The position numbers were made by a program, and so were the translations under genes. From Trichaptum fuscoviolaceum (taxonomy: Eukaryota; Basidiomycota; Agaricomycetes; Hymenochaetales; Trichaptaceae), in contig CAJSYZ010000001.1 in NCBI GenBank assembly GCA_910574455.1, forward strand, positions 3,641,424 to 3,705,423: a DNA stretch of 64,000 nucleotides. Direction: 5' to 3'. Within the stretch, counting starts at the first letter, position 1. Each line of letters begins with the position of its first letter. This document shows positions 1 through 11,772 of the stretch, piece by piece. The notes beneath the pieces are model-generated. The model ran no database searches and was not told the origin of the DNA. It saw only the letters and a program-made list of their open reading frames with translations.

Positions 1-77
1 GAAAAGTCCAATCAGTCTCCTCATCGCGATTTCCTTCACGAACGCCCTTAAGATTAATTCCTCTATATCAATGGCTG

Positions 78-485
78 CTATGTACTTGGATTGGGAGTAA
101 TAAGAGCTGATAATGCCTCTGATAGATTTCCTTTAGCATCAGCGAGTGCACGCTCAGCTTGTGCTCGAGTAATCTCCATTTCCTTCACCTGAATTTACAG
201 TAGGATTAGTCTTCAGCAATTTATGCAGAAAGAAATCATACAATGAGTTCGATATCTTCCTTCTTCACGCCTTGACCATCTTTTACGGCCTTTGTCTGAG
301 GCTTGTCGAACATTCCTCCGGACCGAAACGCTTCCTCGAGCTTTCCTTTGGAGTATGAATACCCATCGTTGAACTTGGACAAGTTAAGATTAGCACAGCA
401 CGCAGTATTATATGACTGATGAACGTACGTTCACGATGACCTCTGGCTCTGGTCTGCCATTGCCGCTGTACAATCGCGAGGACAT
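78..485 (-). CDS. HYPK: HYPK-like UBA protein, partner of N-terminal acetyltransferase NatA
   Basis: Three exons (485-429, 373-242, 188-78) join in phase 0 to give 99 residues. The C-terminal half carries the NAC-type UBA signature VKKEDIELI, then VKEMEITRAQAERAL, then KGNLSEAL, which matches the end of animal HYPK closely. In that family the protein binds the NatA complex (Naa10/Naa15) at the ribosome and tunes N-terminal acetylation. The N-terminal half (YSYSKGKLEEAF...GGMFDKPQ) resembles fungal HYPK forms. The start at 485 is chosen because only this frame joins exon 1 to exon 2 without a stop; an ATG at 460 hits a stop at once. It is transcribed away from TIM54 across a 126 bp gap. Identity rests on recalled family sequence, not on a search. 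Confidence 0.85.
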
Positions 486-611
486 CCTGGCTTGCGCGTA
501 AGTTGTTGCCTCCATTCATTGGTACAGTGGTACCGATACAAATTCGGCAAAATCCGTTCGCTGGAAGCGAAATATTTTCTGGCAAATTTCGAGCTCTTCA
601 CTTTGACGCGG
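486..611. promoter_or_regulatory. Short shared promoter between HYPK-like gene and TIM54
   Basis: Only 126 bases separate the two divergent start codons, so both promoters and both 5' leaders must lie here or overlap the opposite gene. No clear TATA box is visible. Confidence 0.5.
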
Positions 612-2205
612 ATGAGCTCACCCCCAGCGGGCACAGAGCCGCCAGCTCAGCCTTTGCCCTCGACACCGTCTCCAGTAGCTGCGACATCGACGACAAAGCG
701 GCCAAGTGGCTTCCGCACTGCGCTGCGATACACGGGTATCCCGCCTAGTTGGCTCGACAAGCGTCCCAAGCTCCCTTCCCGCAATTGGCTCATCTTCCTG
801 TCTGTTACTTCTTCGTTACTCGGTCTCTATGCATACGATCGCAAACGGTGTCGAGAAATTCGGATTGAGTACATACAGCGAGTAGAGCACCTTGCAAAAC
901 AGCCCTTGGGCAGCCTTGAGCTTCCCCGCAAAGTCACCGTATACGCAAGCAAATGGCCAGGTGATGAGGATTACTCTAGAAGTGTGCGGTACTTCAAGAA
1001 GTACGTCAAGGTTCGTTTTTACCCAAGGTCGTGTCTAAAGGGCTCATAACTCACCATCATTTACTTAGCCAATTTTTGTTGCTGCTGCGGTAGACTACGA
1101 TATTCTCGCCGGCAAACGGCACGGCGACCTTGCACGCGCTGTGGCCGATCGCATCAAGACTCAACGTCGAATAGACCTTGGACTAGAAGCGCCGAAATTG
1201 TCGGTAGTGCCTCAGCCTATCAACGAGACTGCAGAACAAGCTGCCGCTCGTGTTCTGCAGGGCGGCAGCGTCATTGTTGGCCGCATGACTTTCAAGGAGT
1301 ATATGGAAGGCCTTCGACGAGGATGGTCGGAGCCTCCTGAAAAGGTGGATCGGGAAGAATTGATTGCACATGTCCTGGAGGAGGATGGTGTGTTTGAATT
1401 ACCGGAAGAGACGAACAATTTCTCTTCAGATGTCGATGGCGAACCTATTCCTACGAAGTCAAGGCTAATGTCTTCTCAGAATGCCCAAAGCTTCTCTCCT
1501 CTGAAGCTGCTAACTTCCTCTCCATCATCTGTAAGCTCTACCGCTACAGGCTTAAATCCTACTGTGGTTTCCCCACCGGAAAGGATCCCTCCTCAGGCCC
1601 CTCTCTTGCTTGTCCCGTTCACGAACTTCATTGGGTTCCGCCAGATTCCATTAATGATCGTCGACTTCTTTAATCAACGGTCAAAGGTTGAGGCTGGTGC
1701 AAAGGCTGCTTACAAGTTGATCATGGGTGAAACTCGCCCTATTTCCGCCCCTTCTCCCGTTTCACCCGACTTTCAACCCGCCCCAGAGCCCCTCTTCTCT
1801 CCGGACTCTACTACCAAGCTTGCAGAGCCGAAGGCGACTACTGACCTCGACTTCGATCGCCTATCGGAGTCCTACTACCAGTCGTCCGTTTCTAAATTCT
1901 TAGCAAACATTCAGAAAGCTCGCGAGGAATACTACAACGAGTTGCCGAAACGGCTAGCCACTGCTCGAGCTTTAGCGCGCGGGGAACGTGAGCCGACGAA
2001 AGACGAGCTGAGTTATCCTCCGCCGTCGGAGGTGGAACTGCGTGCAGAACGTCTAAAGAAAGAACTTCGATGGCGTGGAGATGAAGAAGGCTGGAAAATC
2101 GTGCGTCCAGAGGCGGAGGTTGCCTGGGACGAGCGCTTTAGAGAAGCCTTGAGAGTTTTTGTTGATCAATCGGATGGAGCGGACAATGGGTCTGCGTCAC
2201 AGTAG
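612..2205 (+). CDS. TIM54: Tim54, subunit of the TIM22 carrier translocase of the mitochondrial inner membrane
   Basis: Two exons (612-1010 and 1069-2205) join in phase 0 to give 511 residues, near the usual length for fungal Tim54. Family-typical blocks are GIPPSWLDKRPKLPSRNW followed by one hydrophobic segment (LIFLSVTSSLLGLYAYDR, about residues 63-80), then a conserved stretch PRKVTVYASKWPGDED and, after the intron, PIFVAAAVDYDILAGKRHGD. Tim54 supports insertion of carrier proteins through the TIM22 complex and sits in the inner membrane with its large domain in the intermembrane space. The middle of the protein (about residues 235-330) is Ser/Pro-rich and likely disordered. The ATG at 612 precedes a Pro/Ser-rich leader; an upstream ATG at 492 is in frame but lies in the shared promoter. 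Confidence 0.9.
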
Positions 2206-2324
2206 ATTTCTGCTTCGGATATTTGCATAATTCATTTAATTAATACACTTGTTTTTTTTGCAGTCAGGCGACATTGATATGTGAGCTCAAGATATAGAAC
2301 ATTGTTAATTCTACAACATTCCCT

Positions 2325-5300
2325 TCACGATTCGACGATCTTCACAGCACCACTGTTCAACCAGTCCTCAAAATCCGCCCACTCTTCGTCAACTTCGCCA
2401 CCGTCTTCGTTAAAAGTATCAGGTTTACTTCCTTCAAGTTCGCCTTTCCTCGGATCAAGGTGCCCATGATTTTCTGCGGGTCCAGTCTTGACACCATAGT
2501 TTAGATGGCAGAGATCCATGCCGACTTCGGGCTCGTGAACTGTCGTGAGTGAAGGAACGATGTCGAAAAGTGTACTATCCAGAGCAAAGTGATCCTCCTC
2601 GTCAATCTCTAAGCCAGAAGTAGGGGCATAAGGCATGGAATCAGCCTGTTCAGTGAGCAACGGAGGATCTTCTAAGAACAGTGGAGTTTCGTCAGACCCC
2701 CGAGAATAATGGTCGAAGTCAAGCCTCGGTTTCTTTGCTGTCTGTGCCTGTATTAGCAAAGCGTCTTGAGAATGCGTGTCTGTATTACAGCTCTTATATG
2801 GATTGTGGGCACCCTTGTCGGCAGATGAGCAAATTGATGAATCATCAAGGAATTTCCTCTTCTTCAAATGCCCTTTGAGTTTGTCTGATTCGCGAGCCAT
2901 ATCTTCAGTATCAACAGTACGCATAATAGCCTCAAGGTCAGGATTAGAGTAGTCAGTCGAAGGAGGCGAAGAAAGGATTTTAGCCGGTGCAGTTTGTTTC
3001 CTGGAATCTTGAGACTTCATGCTCGCTATAAGTTGCTGCGAATCCGGCAGATCTTCAGGTGAATCTTCTCTACAATCCTCTAGGTCAGTAAACTTGATGT
3101 CGAAGTCAATGTCCTTCTTCGACTTCGATTTGAAGGTAGTAGAGGGAGTGTCGTTGAGTTTTATTCGTTTTCCCTCAAGGAGTCTTAAGGAGCCGCTGAC
3201 ACCTGCGTGCTTGTGTAGATCCTCGAGCTTCTTAAGCCTTGTATCCTTATGTTGTATATCAGATGTTCCATTGGAAGCCTCTTTGGATCTCCTTGTCGAT
3301 GCTATGCAGTGTTCTAATTAGAATATTTAACACTGGAGATGTTTCGGCGCAACCCACTTTGATGCCCAGCAGCTGTTGCAGACTTTGAGCTTTGCGGTGG
3401 CTTTGGAAGACCTTCTCGGCAACTATGTGAAGAACCAATAAGATGTCACGAGAGGATACAAGTAGCATCCTTACCATAGATGACGACAATTAGTCTTATC
3501 CTTGCAATTATGGTTGCACCTTATGGCATGAATCAGCTACAAATACCCATGACAGTCAACACTGTGACTAACGCGAAATTTCCGTTCGATAACTTCTTTA
3601 TGGCCTCTGTTCGCGTCGTAGTGTTTGAGCTGTCCAAAGCACCCAGAAGCTTTGAACTCGAGCCAGGATTCTCAGTTCTCTTTGAAACTATTAAGGAAGG
3701 AGATTTGTATCGTCGACTTTTCTTATATGCGTATATCAAACTGACCTTGGGTTGTAGATATGTCACCTTCAGGCTCATCGTCATCCATCATGTTGCTCCA
3801 GAAGTCTGGGTCATCCTCAAGCCCCTCCAAATCGTACTCCTTTATCTTACGTGAAGACGCTTAATGCGTGTAGAACACAAGGACTTACTATGGAGTTCCG
3901 CGGTCTTGTGTTAAGAGTCGGATATTCGTTCGCTGCAACACACGGTTTGTAAGCTTGAGCCACAGAAAGGCCAGCATAGTTCTCCTGAGACAGACAAGCG
4001 CATCAGTATATAGTTTCCAATGATCGTATTCCATGGCCTACGGAGCTAATTAGGACGCAAACACTCTGGCTGGGCTTAGATAACTCAGCGGCCACAGAGA
4101 ATGATCTGGGATCTTTCAGAGCTTTAGTACTAAATTGACGAGCTAAGAGTTAGAAGACAAGGCTACAATACAACTAATATCAGCTCACGATATACGCCTG
4201 AAATCTATGAAATCCAAGTCGGAGGTTGTTGTGAGAATGCTCGTCATGCCAAGAGATCGAATACGAGTTTTGTTAGCTTTTGGCTTTCCATCAATTCCTT
4301 TCAAGAGACCGCACGATATGGTCAAGTCAACACTGATGGCCTTTTCCCCTGAATATGTGGCAATATTGTCCTCTTCGATGTTTACGTGGTATAAAGGAAG
4401 GGCGTTGACAAAAGCTAGAATTTCGTGTCCGAAAGGAGGACGCCGATTTAAAAGCTGCATATCATGAGTAAACAGTCCGCAGGAACGAAGAAGGCGGACA
4501 GACCAGCTCAATTCTCGCAGGATTCTGCTTTCGCATAGTTGGAAATGATGTTATGCCGTGCTCTGCAAGGACCTTATTGCAATGCGTGAGATTTCAAGAA
4601 CCATAAGGACACTGGGCTCACTTTAAGGCTGTGGGCAATCGGACAAAAAATCAGTGCTAGTCAATGATGAACAAGCTACTCATACGATTTTTCGCCAATG
4701 GAGTCAATTTGTTTCAGGACGACAGGACGATCCTCCCATGCTTTCGCGGTTAAACATCGTACGCTTGCAGGCGAAGCGTAAGCTACTCCGTCCGCTATAA
4801 GCAACGAGATCTTACAGTTCTAAACCGTGCTTTAGCTGCGCGCCATTTTTCTTAACAATTGCAACTTCAACAACAACTACGCAACAACTTCAGTTTCGCT
4901 CAAGGACAGGCTGCGCCATGAAAAGTGATCTAACCTCGAGCAATGCGAGCTGTGTGCCGGAACACAGTTAAAGCATCAAGGGCTGGCTGACTATCGGCTG
5001 TCTTGTACTCTGGAGCGCTCAGGGAAATCCCTCCAAGAACGGCCTAGCAGCAGAGCAAACAAACAGGGACCCTTTAAGGTTGAGGTTTCAAATAATCGAC
5101 GAGAGAACACAAACCTGGATCAGAAGGAATGACTTATCGCTCGGTTTCTCGATCTTTTTGATCTGGAATCTAATGTCAGGATGTTCGCGCATTTTCCCAT
5201 ACACCTAAGCCATAGTGAATATGTGAAAAGGCATGAAGAAGCATATATTCCACCTGTTTATCCCCTCCTCGGAGTCGAACATCGCTTAGTCTGGGATTTC

Positions 5301-8300
5301 AATAAGTAATACGTGATTGGACTACATCTGCGGCAAATCTTACTCCTCCGCACCACTTATAGCTTCAAGCTATACCAGAGTGAACACGTATGGCTAGGTC
5401 AAATGTATCACAGACTCACGATCTCCCGGACTGTTGCGCGCTCAGGAAGCGCAAGTATATTTGACATCTGGACGACCTCTTCTCATCATCTCGATTGTAA
5501 AATTAAATTAAACAAAATGGCGCACCGTTGTTTGACGAATATAATACTACGCGCCAGGATTTTCACCATATTGCAATTAAAGACAACAAAAACCTTACCT
5601 TGCTCATGATTTCCCCATACTCTGTTACAGACAACTCGGCATCTGCTGCTTCACCTTTCATACATATGAGCTGGTTGGCATCCAGTTGTCGAATCGACTG
5701 TAGAACAATGTCGTCTAATCTGTCTTCCCAAGTCTGTCCATCTACTTTTCCCATTTGATAGTGGGTAGGGTTCTTTTCAATTCGTTGTCTTAAGAAGGAG
5801 TGCCGAAGCCAATCCTTGGCTGTCCCGACGCTTGTGATAGTTCCAATTCCGATCTCGGAGTTGATGTGCTCCGATATGTTCTGATGTAAGGAGCTCTCAA
5901 GGACAGTAGTTCCTTGAACAAGGCTGCGATACTTGTACTCCAACTCCTTCTCACACATAATTATTGCAACTCCCTCCTTATCTACAAAAAATGATCAGTC
6001 AAGTCAAGCCAGGTCATTGATTAGCCTACCAAACTGGGGTCGACCCTAAGGAGTAAACAAAGTGGTCAGCTATTGGAGAACCAGATAGGACGCTTTCAAT
6101 TTACCGCTCGACCTATCATCTGTACAATATCCAGATCAGAGTATTCCTTCCAGGAATTATTCTGGAACACCTTGACACCCTTGATGACGACAATGTGGGC
6201 CGCTATGTAGCAATTAGTCACTTGTTCCATAATATTGCTTCTCAGGCTGGCCGTACGTAAATTGACACCAACTGCTAAAGTCTAATAAAAGTAAGTCAGA
6301 AAAAGGCTCTTTACCAGTATAATAGTGAATGAAACATACGGATGTCGCAACAACGACTCGAAGTGAACCGTTCAAAAAGAGCTCTTCCATTGTTCGCCGA
6401 TCGTCAAGATTTAGTCCTGCATGGTGAACGCCAACTCCAGCCTTAGCTAGCTCTACGAATAAAGTCAGTGCCGTCTTAGCTTATCCATCTCACTAGTACG
6501 TACTATCAAGCCTCTTGTCATGAAAGGTCCTATCCATGCTACTCCCACAAGTCAGCTTACTGTAAGACGGAGCAATGCCAGGCTCCGTACTGTCTAGGAG
6601 GTGCCCAAGGAGGACTTTGGCGATTCTCCAGGGATTGTTCGTACTCATGCAGAAGCTGTTCAGCGGTCGACATAACACCTAATTAGAATGAAGATTTTGT
6701 TTGGACTATATTAGTTACTACATTTGATAACGAGAACCTTCGATACGCACCCTTCCTAGTATTACAGAATATTAACATTGGTTTTCCGCTTGCGTGCTGC
6801 TGAATGATGGGATAAAGCTTGAAGTCTAAAGTGCGGGAGAACTGAAAATCGTTCTGATTCTTCCTCGGAAAGCCCATTACATGGCGTGTAATTTTGCAAG
6901 GCCGAAATTCTTCCCCAAACTAGGCAAGTCGACAACATATGCGTAAAGCAATTCCCATTCATCTGACGGAATAACAAACCTCATATACACTCGCGGGAAG
7001 TCCTCTGCCTTTGAGAGAGTTCCCTACCCACTCGGCGATGTCACCGATATTAGGTACGGTGGCAGAGACAAGAAGGAATCGAACTCCCAGCGCAAGCGCT
7101 TTCATGCGAGATATGACGACCTCCAATGTGCTACCTCGAGATTCGTTCAGAATATGCACCTAGAAAGCTGTTGAGCATCATGTATGTGGGACTTATGAAA
7201 TTAGAACAAAGGTTACCTCATCAACTAGGAATAGTTGGATTTGCTTGAGAAAGTCTCCATGGTCGTGCCTAAAAATGATTAATGATAAGTACCAAAGAAA
7301 CTGATTTCTTTTCACCAGCTGCGTGTAAGGCTGTCCCACTTTTCGCTCTGCGTATCGTCAGCAGGAGGCACATATAACAGCCGACTGCACTCACGGTTGT
7401 AATGCTATAAAGTTGGCTCTGAGTCGACTCGATTCTGAGCTTAATATAAAATGATATATCTCACATTACTCTCGCGCTCTTCGCCTCCGTCCAGGCACTT
7501 CGGCCAGTTTGGATCGTGTCACCAGTCATTTCGCAGCCTCGATTGAAATCAGTAACAAGAAGTAGTGGATAGCAGGATTGAATCGTCCAAACATTTGATG
7601 CCAAGAGGTTCAAACTTTGAGGACCAATCCCTGAATCGTTCTGAACAAAGAGCCTTTCGACTGGAATGAGTAATCCATTCAGGATTGATTCATAACAAGA
7701 CACTACCAACTTTTGTTGGAGCAACATAAACGCATTTTGAAGTCGAATCTTGACCAGATGTCATCAACATCATGATCAATGCCAGTTCAAATAATACTGT
7801 TTTTCCGCCACCAGTTGGAGCTGTGTTTGATGTGTCAGAACAGAAAAACGGAGATGCAAAGGGGTAGACACATACCGCTGACAACCTGCGATGTTTTCGC
7901 TCACTCAATTTCATTCGTTCGAATCAGGCTGCCAAAGCAAGACACGTACCATATTTTCACTCGTTTGCATTATCTATAGGTCAGATTGTAGGTCTGTCTA
8001 TGGAAGATTTTGAATCATGGGTGCTCACTGTGTCATAGCATGTAGACTGCATTGCGTTGAAAACCCCGAACTTGAAGATACCTCGGTAAATATCAGCTAT
8101 TTATTAGCAGCATCAGTATCAGGATCAGCACCTCAAAAGCAATAGAGTACTGTTACATACGAAGTTGGGATACTGGTCGCAATCGAATTCCGTGTGCGTT
8201 TCTTGGATTGCTTCCTCTCGAGCATTCTGTGGTTTGTGCATCTGCTACAGAAATCCGTTTCCTCTGCGAACCTTCACCCTGCATATATGCGTCTTTCAGA

Positions 8301-8832
8301 CCGTTTTGTAAGTCAAGATACATTATAACTTTATATGTCCTAAAGCTCACGCTTGACAGGTGGAGCGCTCAGTTCCGTCTGTTGCTTTGATTGCAGGCTC
8401 GTCTGCGGTACATATCTTGCATATGAACCTTGACCGACGAATTTTCCACGAGGATTGACAGGCGAAGGGCTTGATACGGTTGCACTGTGGCCGTCTGAGC
8501 TCTGAAGGCCGTTTGCTTCTTCCTCCGCATATTGATCGGCTACGACTCCGTGAATTTGGTTTTGATAGCCAGGAGGAAGGAAAGTATCGCCATTGGCAAA
8601 GTCTCCTCTTAATTAGTGACATTATTAGAACTAATATGAAGTGCATACATTGTTCATTTTCGTATTCATCGATATCTTCATCGTAAAAGGATGGTGAAGG
8701 TATTCTGCAATTTGTGATGTTCGGGTTGAAATCTTGCGAAACGAAACCAAGACCGGAGTCGTCGTAAAAGGAAAAATCGGACTCATCCATGCCATGTTCT
8801 CGAGCAAGATCATCGATACTGTAGTTGTCCAT
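2325..8832 (-). CDS. HFM1: HFM1/MER3-type meiotic DNA helicase
   Basis: A long gene with many small introns encodes roughly 1,400 residues. In order it shows a Q-motif-like block [11 protein letters not shown] (near 8060), Walker A APTGGGKT (near 7800), the TGDT block (near 7525), [10 protein letters not shown] (near 7330), a DEVH box split by an intron (about 7225-7150), LVSATVPN (near 7065), [11 protein letters not shown] (near 6780), [15 protein letters not shown] (near 6420), QMIGRAGRPQF (near 6140-6040), then winged-helix and Sec63-type segments (5960-4190), and an acidic low-complexity tail (3020-2325). This order and the motif wording fit Mer3/HFM1, a 3'-5' helicase that stabilises recombination intermediates and promotes crossovers in meiosis. 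No stop or frameshift was seen in the conserved core. The first intron is hard to place: an in-frame stop is avoided only if the acceptor is the GAG just before 8600. Confidence 0.88.
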
Positions 8833-9264
8833 GGGAATGGTCAGGGTTATTGGGAACTGTGTAATGGGCCAAGTGGCGATAATCTCAATGTTGAGGCCTT
8901 GAAGACTGATGGTGACGAAGATGATGAAAGTAAACACTTGCCAGTGTATGACGCGTGCGTTTGATCACGATTCACGAACTTGAAGCACATCACCTGACCT
9001 TGTTAGGGCAGGTCACACCTTCAGTCACTGAGTGACATGCCACCATCACCGTCACGGAGTGACATTACATGGCATTGAAAGGGTCTTTCTCATGGGAGTG
9101 GTAGGCTCAGCTACATACTATGGGAGTCTTGGAAGCCTGAGTAAGAAAAGAACAGCTTATTCAGCTTTCACTGCACATGAGCCACCATCAAGTAAGTTCA
9201 TTCGTGATTTATTCCGTAGATGCATATCGTATTGAAGGAATGAATAGGAGAACCAAATGTTCAG
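8833..9264. other. Intergenic, HFM1 upstream region and DTD downstream region
   Basis: 432 bases between two genes on the minus strand. Short open frames are present but none shows coding character. A CA/GTGAC-rich stretch with near-repeats lies at about 9015-9065. Confidence 0.5.
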
Positions 9265-10161
9265 TCAATGTTTATGGTTTGAAGCTTCCGACTTCGCAGG
9301 AGGAGTAATGTCCTTCTGGACGTATTCGAATTTACGAGAATCTAAAGTGAATGTAACTGGTCCCTGTAAACATTTGAATAGCTTTAGAAAGCTTCACGGC
9401 AAGTTGAGGTAATGCATAATATACCTCGTTAGTTAGGCTAACATCCATCATTGCCCCAAATTTCCCGTCTGTGTGGGTACAAAGTATTAGATTTGAATCT
9501 GATATTTCGACGGGTTACAGCTTACGGACCTTTTATTCTGTTCGAGCTGTAGGACTTTCCCAGTAGATCTAGGAGAGAGGAATACATTTGACGGGATTGT
9601 TCGCCACCCTGAAAGAAGGCATAGATTATTGCCAGTCTTGAGTTGCAGATATAGTTAGACCATACCATAGCTCGGTGGAAGTCAGGTTTACTTCCCTTGG
9701 TGGTGTTTGCTAGCAGAGTGAATTGAGAGACACAGAGGATTTCCCCGTTTATGTCCTTGATGTTCTTCTTCCACATGGAGGAGGGATCGGAGGGATCAGA
9801 AAACACCCGAAGGGAAAGACTTTGTTATACATAGCATAGCTGCAATTAGTTTTAAAGTTGTATGCGAGTAAGAGCTGCGTTACATTTTGTTTACGATATG
9901 TCGCATATCTGACTCAGTATCGTCTGAAGATGCCCGTGCGTTGCGGACTATTGGCCAGGTGATACACGACGCCATCCATAGAAGTCTCACCATTTGCAAT
10001 ACCCACGAGCACCATAAGGCCTTTCGATATCCGCGAGATGGTCTCTCCATCAACTGCGCAGACAGTCTACGAGATCAGACATGCTATACACGTACCGAAT
10101 CTGAATTGTCCCAATTACCTGTAACAGAAGCGCCAGTAACACGTTGTACAACAGCCCTCAT
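9265..10161 (-). CDS. DTD1: D-aminoacyl-tRNA deacylase (DTD family)
   Basis: Several short exons encode a small enzyme that hydrolyses D-amino acids mischarged on tRNA. The start at 10161 gives MRAVVQRVTGASVT, the classic N-terminus of the family. The active-site block LCVSQFTLLA lies near 9720-9750 and the phrase KGSKPDFHRAM follows. The other conserved element, NEGPVTFTLDSR, which contains the Gly-Pro of the cross-subunit pocket, is near 9340-9430 and is split by an intron. The C-terminus runs about 20 residues past this block, ending in NHKH. It is transcribed away from the PPIL1-like gene with 259 bases between starts. Key residues look intact. Exon joins in the middle were not all checked base by base. 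Confidence 0.88.
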
Positions 10162-10420
10162 ATCCGGCCTCGAGTTGTCTAACCTGCAGTATTTTAGAAG
10201 AAGCTTTGTGTGTTAGGGCTCCAAGTTAGAGAACTCGAACAATAGCTGAAGCGAGTTGTATGCAGACTCGGAAGCCTGAGGGAGGCTCGAACTTTGCACC
10301 GTCGTGGTTGTCAGTCACGGTGACTCACCGGCGTCGTGCCAGTGGTTGCTTATGTCATTATGGGAGCGCGTTTATGGTGCCAGTGCTAAACAGCAGACGT
10401 ACTTTCAAGTCACAGCTATC

Positions 10421-11160
10421 ATGTCCAATACTGAGTCTGTGGTTCTTGAAACAAGCGTGGGTGACATTCAACTGGAGCTCTACTGGGATCATGCTCCTAA
10501 AGTATGCATCTCCATCATGAACGCAGCAATGCTCAGCTGATAACAATTTCTTCAGACTTGCAAAAACTTTGCAGAGTTGGCAAAAAGAGGATACTACAAT
10601 GGCGTAATATTTCACAGAATCATAGCTGTTTGTGGAACTTCGATTATCTCTTTAATTTGATGTTGACGGTAGCAGTAGGATTTTATGATTCAAGGCGGAG
10701 ATCCTACAGGTACAGGCCGAGGAGGGACGAGCATCTATGGCCAGAAGTTGTAAGTTGTTTTCGTCATGTCGCTGATCATCTCTGATTTGGCGGGGACAGT
10801 GAGGATGAAATACACCCTGAATTGCGATTCACAGGAGCAGGGATATTGGCCATGGCGAACTCGGGTCCGAACACAAATGGTAGGTAACTTTCTCCTAACA
10901 TGCGTCCATTGATTTACTCGTATCCTAGGTTCACAATTCTTCATTTCACTCGCACCTACCCCATTCCTAGACAACAAACACACTATTTTTGGGCGTGTCA
11001 GCTCTGGGATGCGAGTGGTTCAGAGACTAGGTGCTGTCGCAGTGAACGCACAAGACCGGTGAGTTTGCCAATCGGTGAAACGTCTCTGCATTTTCGGCTT
11101 ACCCCACTTCTCCATAGCCCCTTGGAGGACGTTAAAATTCACAAAGCAAGAGTCATTTGA
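10421..11160 (+). CDS. PPIL1: PPIL1-type cyclophilin (peptidyl-prolyl isomerase)
   Basis: Five or so short exons give about 158 residues forming one cyclophilin domain and nothing else. The catalytic block [20 protein letters not shown] contains the active Arg (about residue 48). Later blocks are [18 protein letters not shown] and [10 protein letters not shown], and the end [11 protein letters not shown] is typical of the PPIL1/Cyp1 group, a spliceosome-associated isomerase. The Trp that contacts cyclosporin in human cyclophilin A (Trp121) is Phe here, in [10 protein letters not shown] (codon 10964-10966). The start ATG at 10421 leads straight into [15 protein letters not shown], the normal beginning of the family. 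An intron with donor GTTTGT falls between FHRIIA and DFMIQGG. Confidence 0.92.
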
Positions 11161-11772
11161 ATGCCCTAGGCTTCACACTCTCACGTCAAGGACATCAGTA
11201 TCCCGGTGGCCTACCACAGCTCTACCAATTCTTTTGCGGACGTTTTAGTACGATTTCCGAAGCACGAGTTCTCACTTGTGCTTTACTCATGGCAGCTAGA
11301 GGCATCTGCATTCATCACAGGCAGACCTGGAGAATCTGAGATATGCAGTCATGCAAAGTACCCAATATCTGTACAAGGGTTAGAACGAAAATATGTGTCA
11401 CATCACAGTGTACATCGACCAATACACAACGGCTCGCATAGGTCATATTTTTTTCAGTACAGCCTGATTGTTGTATCATGGATAATAATAAAGTGGATTG
11501 CTTTTGGTTTAACAATGTTAGTAACCTACATGTCTATTAGGTTGAGTTCATGAAATGTATAAGCACTGCCCTTTGAATGCGATGCTCTGAATAATAGTAT
11601 GACTACATAGAAATAAATCCCCAGCGAAGGTAATATCAAGTTACAGAATGAATAATGCCCACCAACGAGTCCATGAAACGACGACAAAAAGTTGAAAGCA
11701 AGGATGAGGTATACAACTGACCGACAGCGTTCGAAAGCAATGGATGAAATGGTAAGGGAAACCAACAAGTGG
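11161..11772. other. Convergent intergenic region (3' ends of PPIL1-like and Cdc4-like genes)
   Basis: The region holds the 3' flanks of two converging genes. Short open frames on both strands lack start context, family motifs or splice logic. Confidence 0.5.

Noticed and set aside
458..460. ATG at 460 as start of the HYPK-like gene
   Set aside because: Its frame meets a stop nine codons later and cannot be joined to the next exon; the ATG at 485 joins cleanly.
11526..11768. Hydrophobic minus-strand open frame of 80 residues
   Set aside because: It lies directly downstream of the Cdc4-like stop, in the probable 3' UTR, without signal-peptide logic or splice support.
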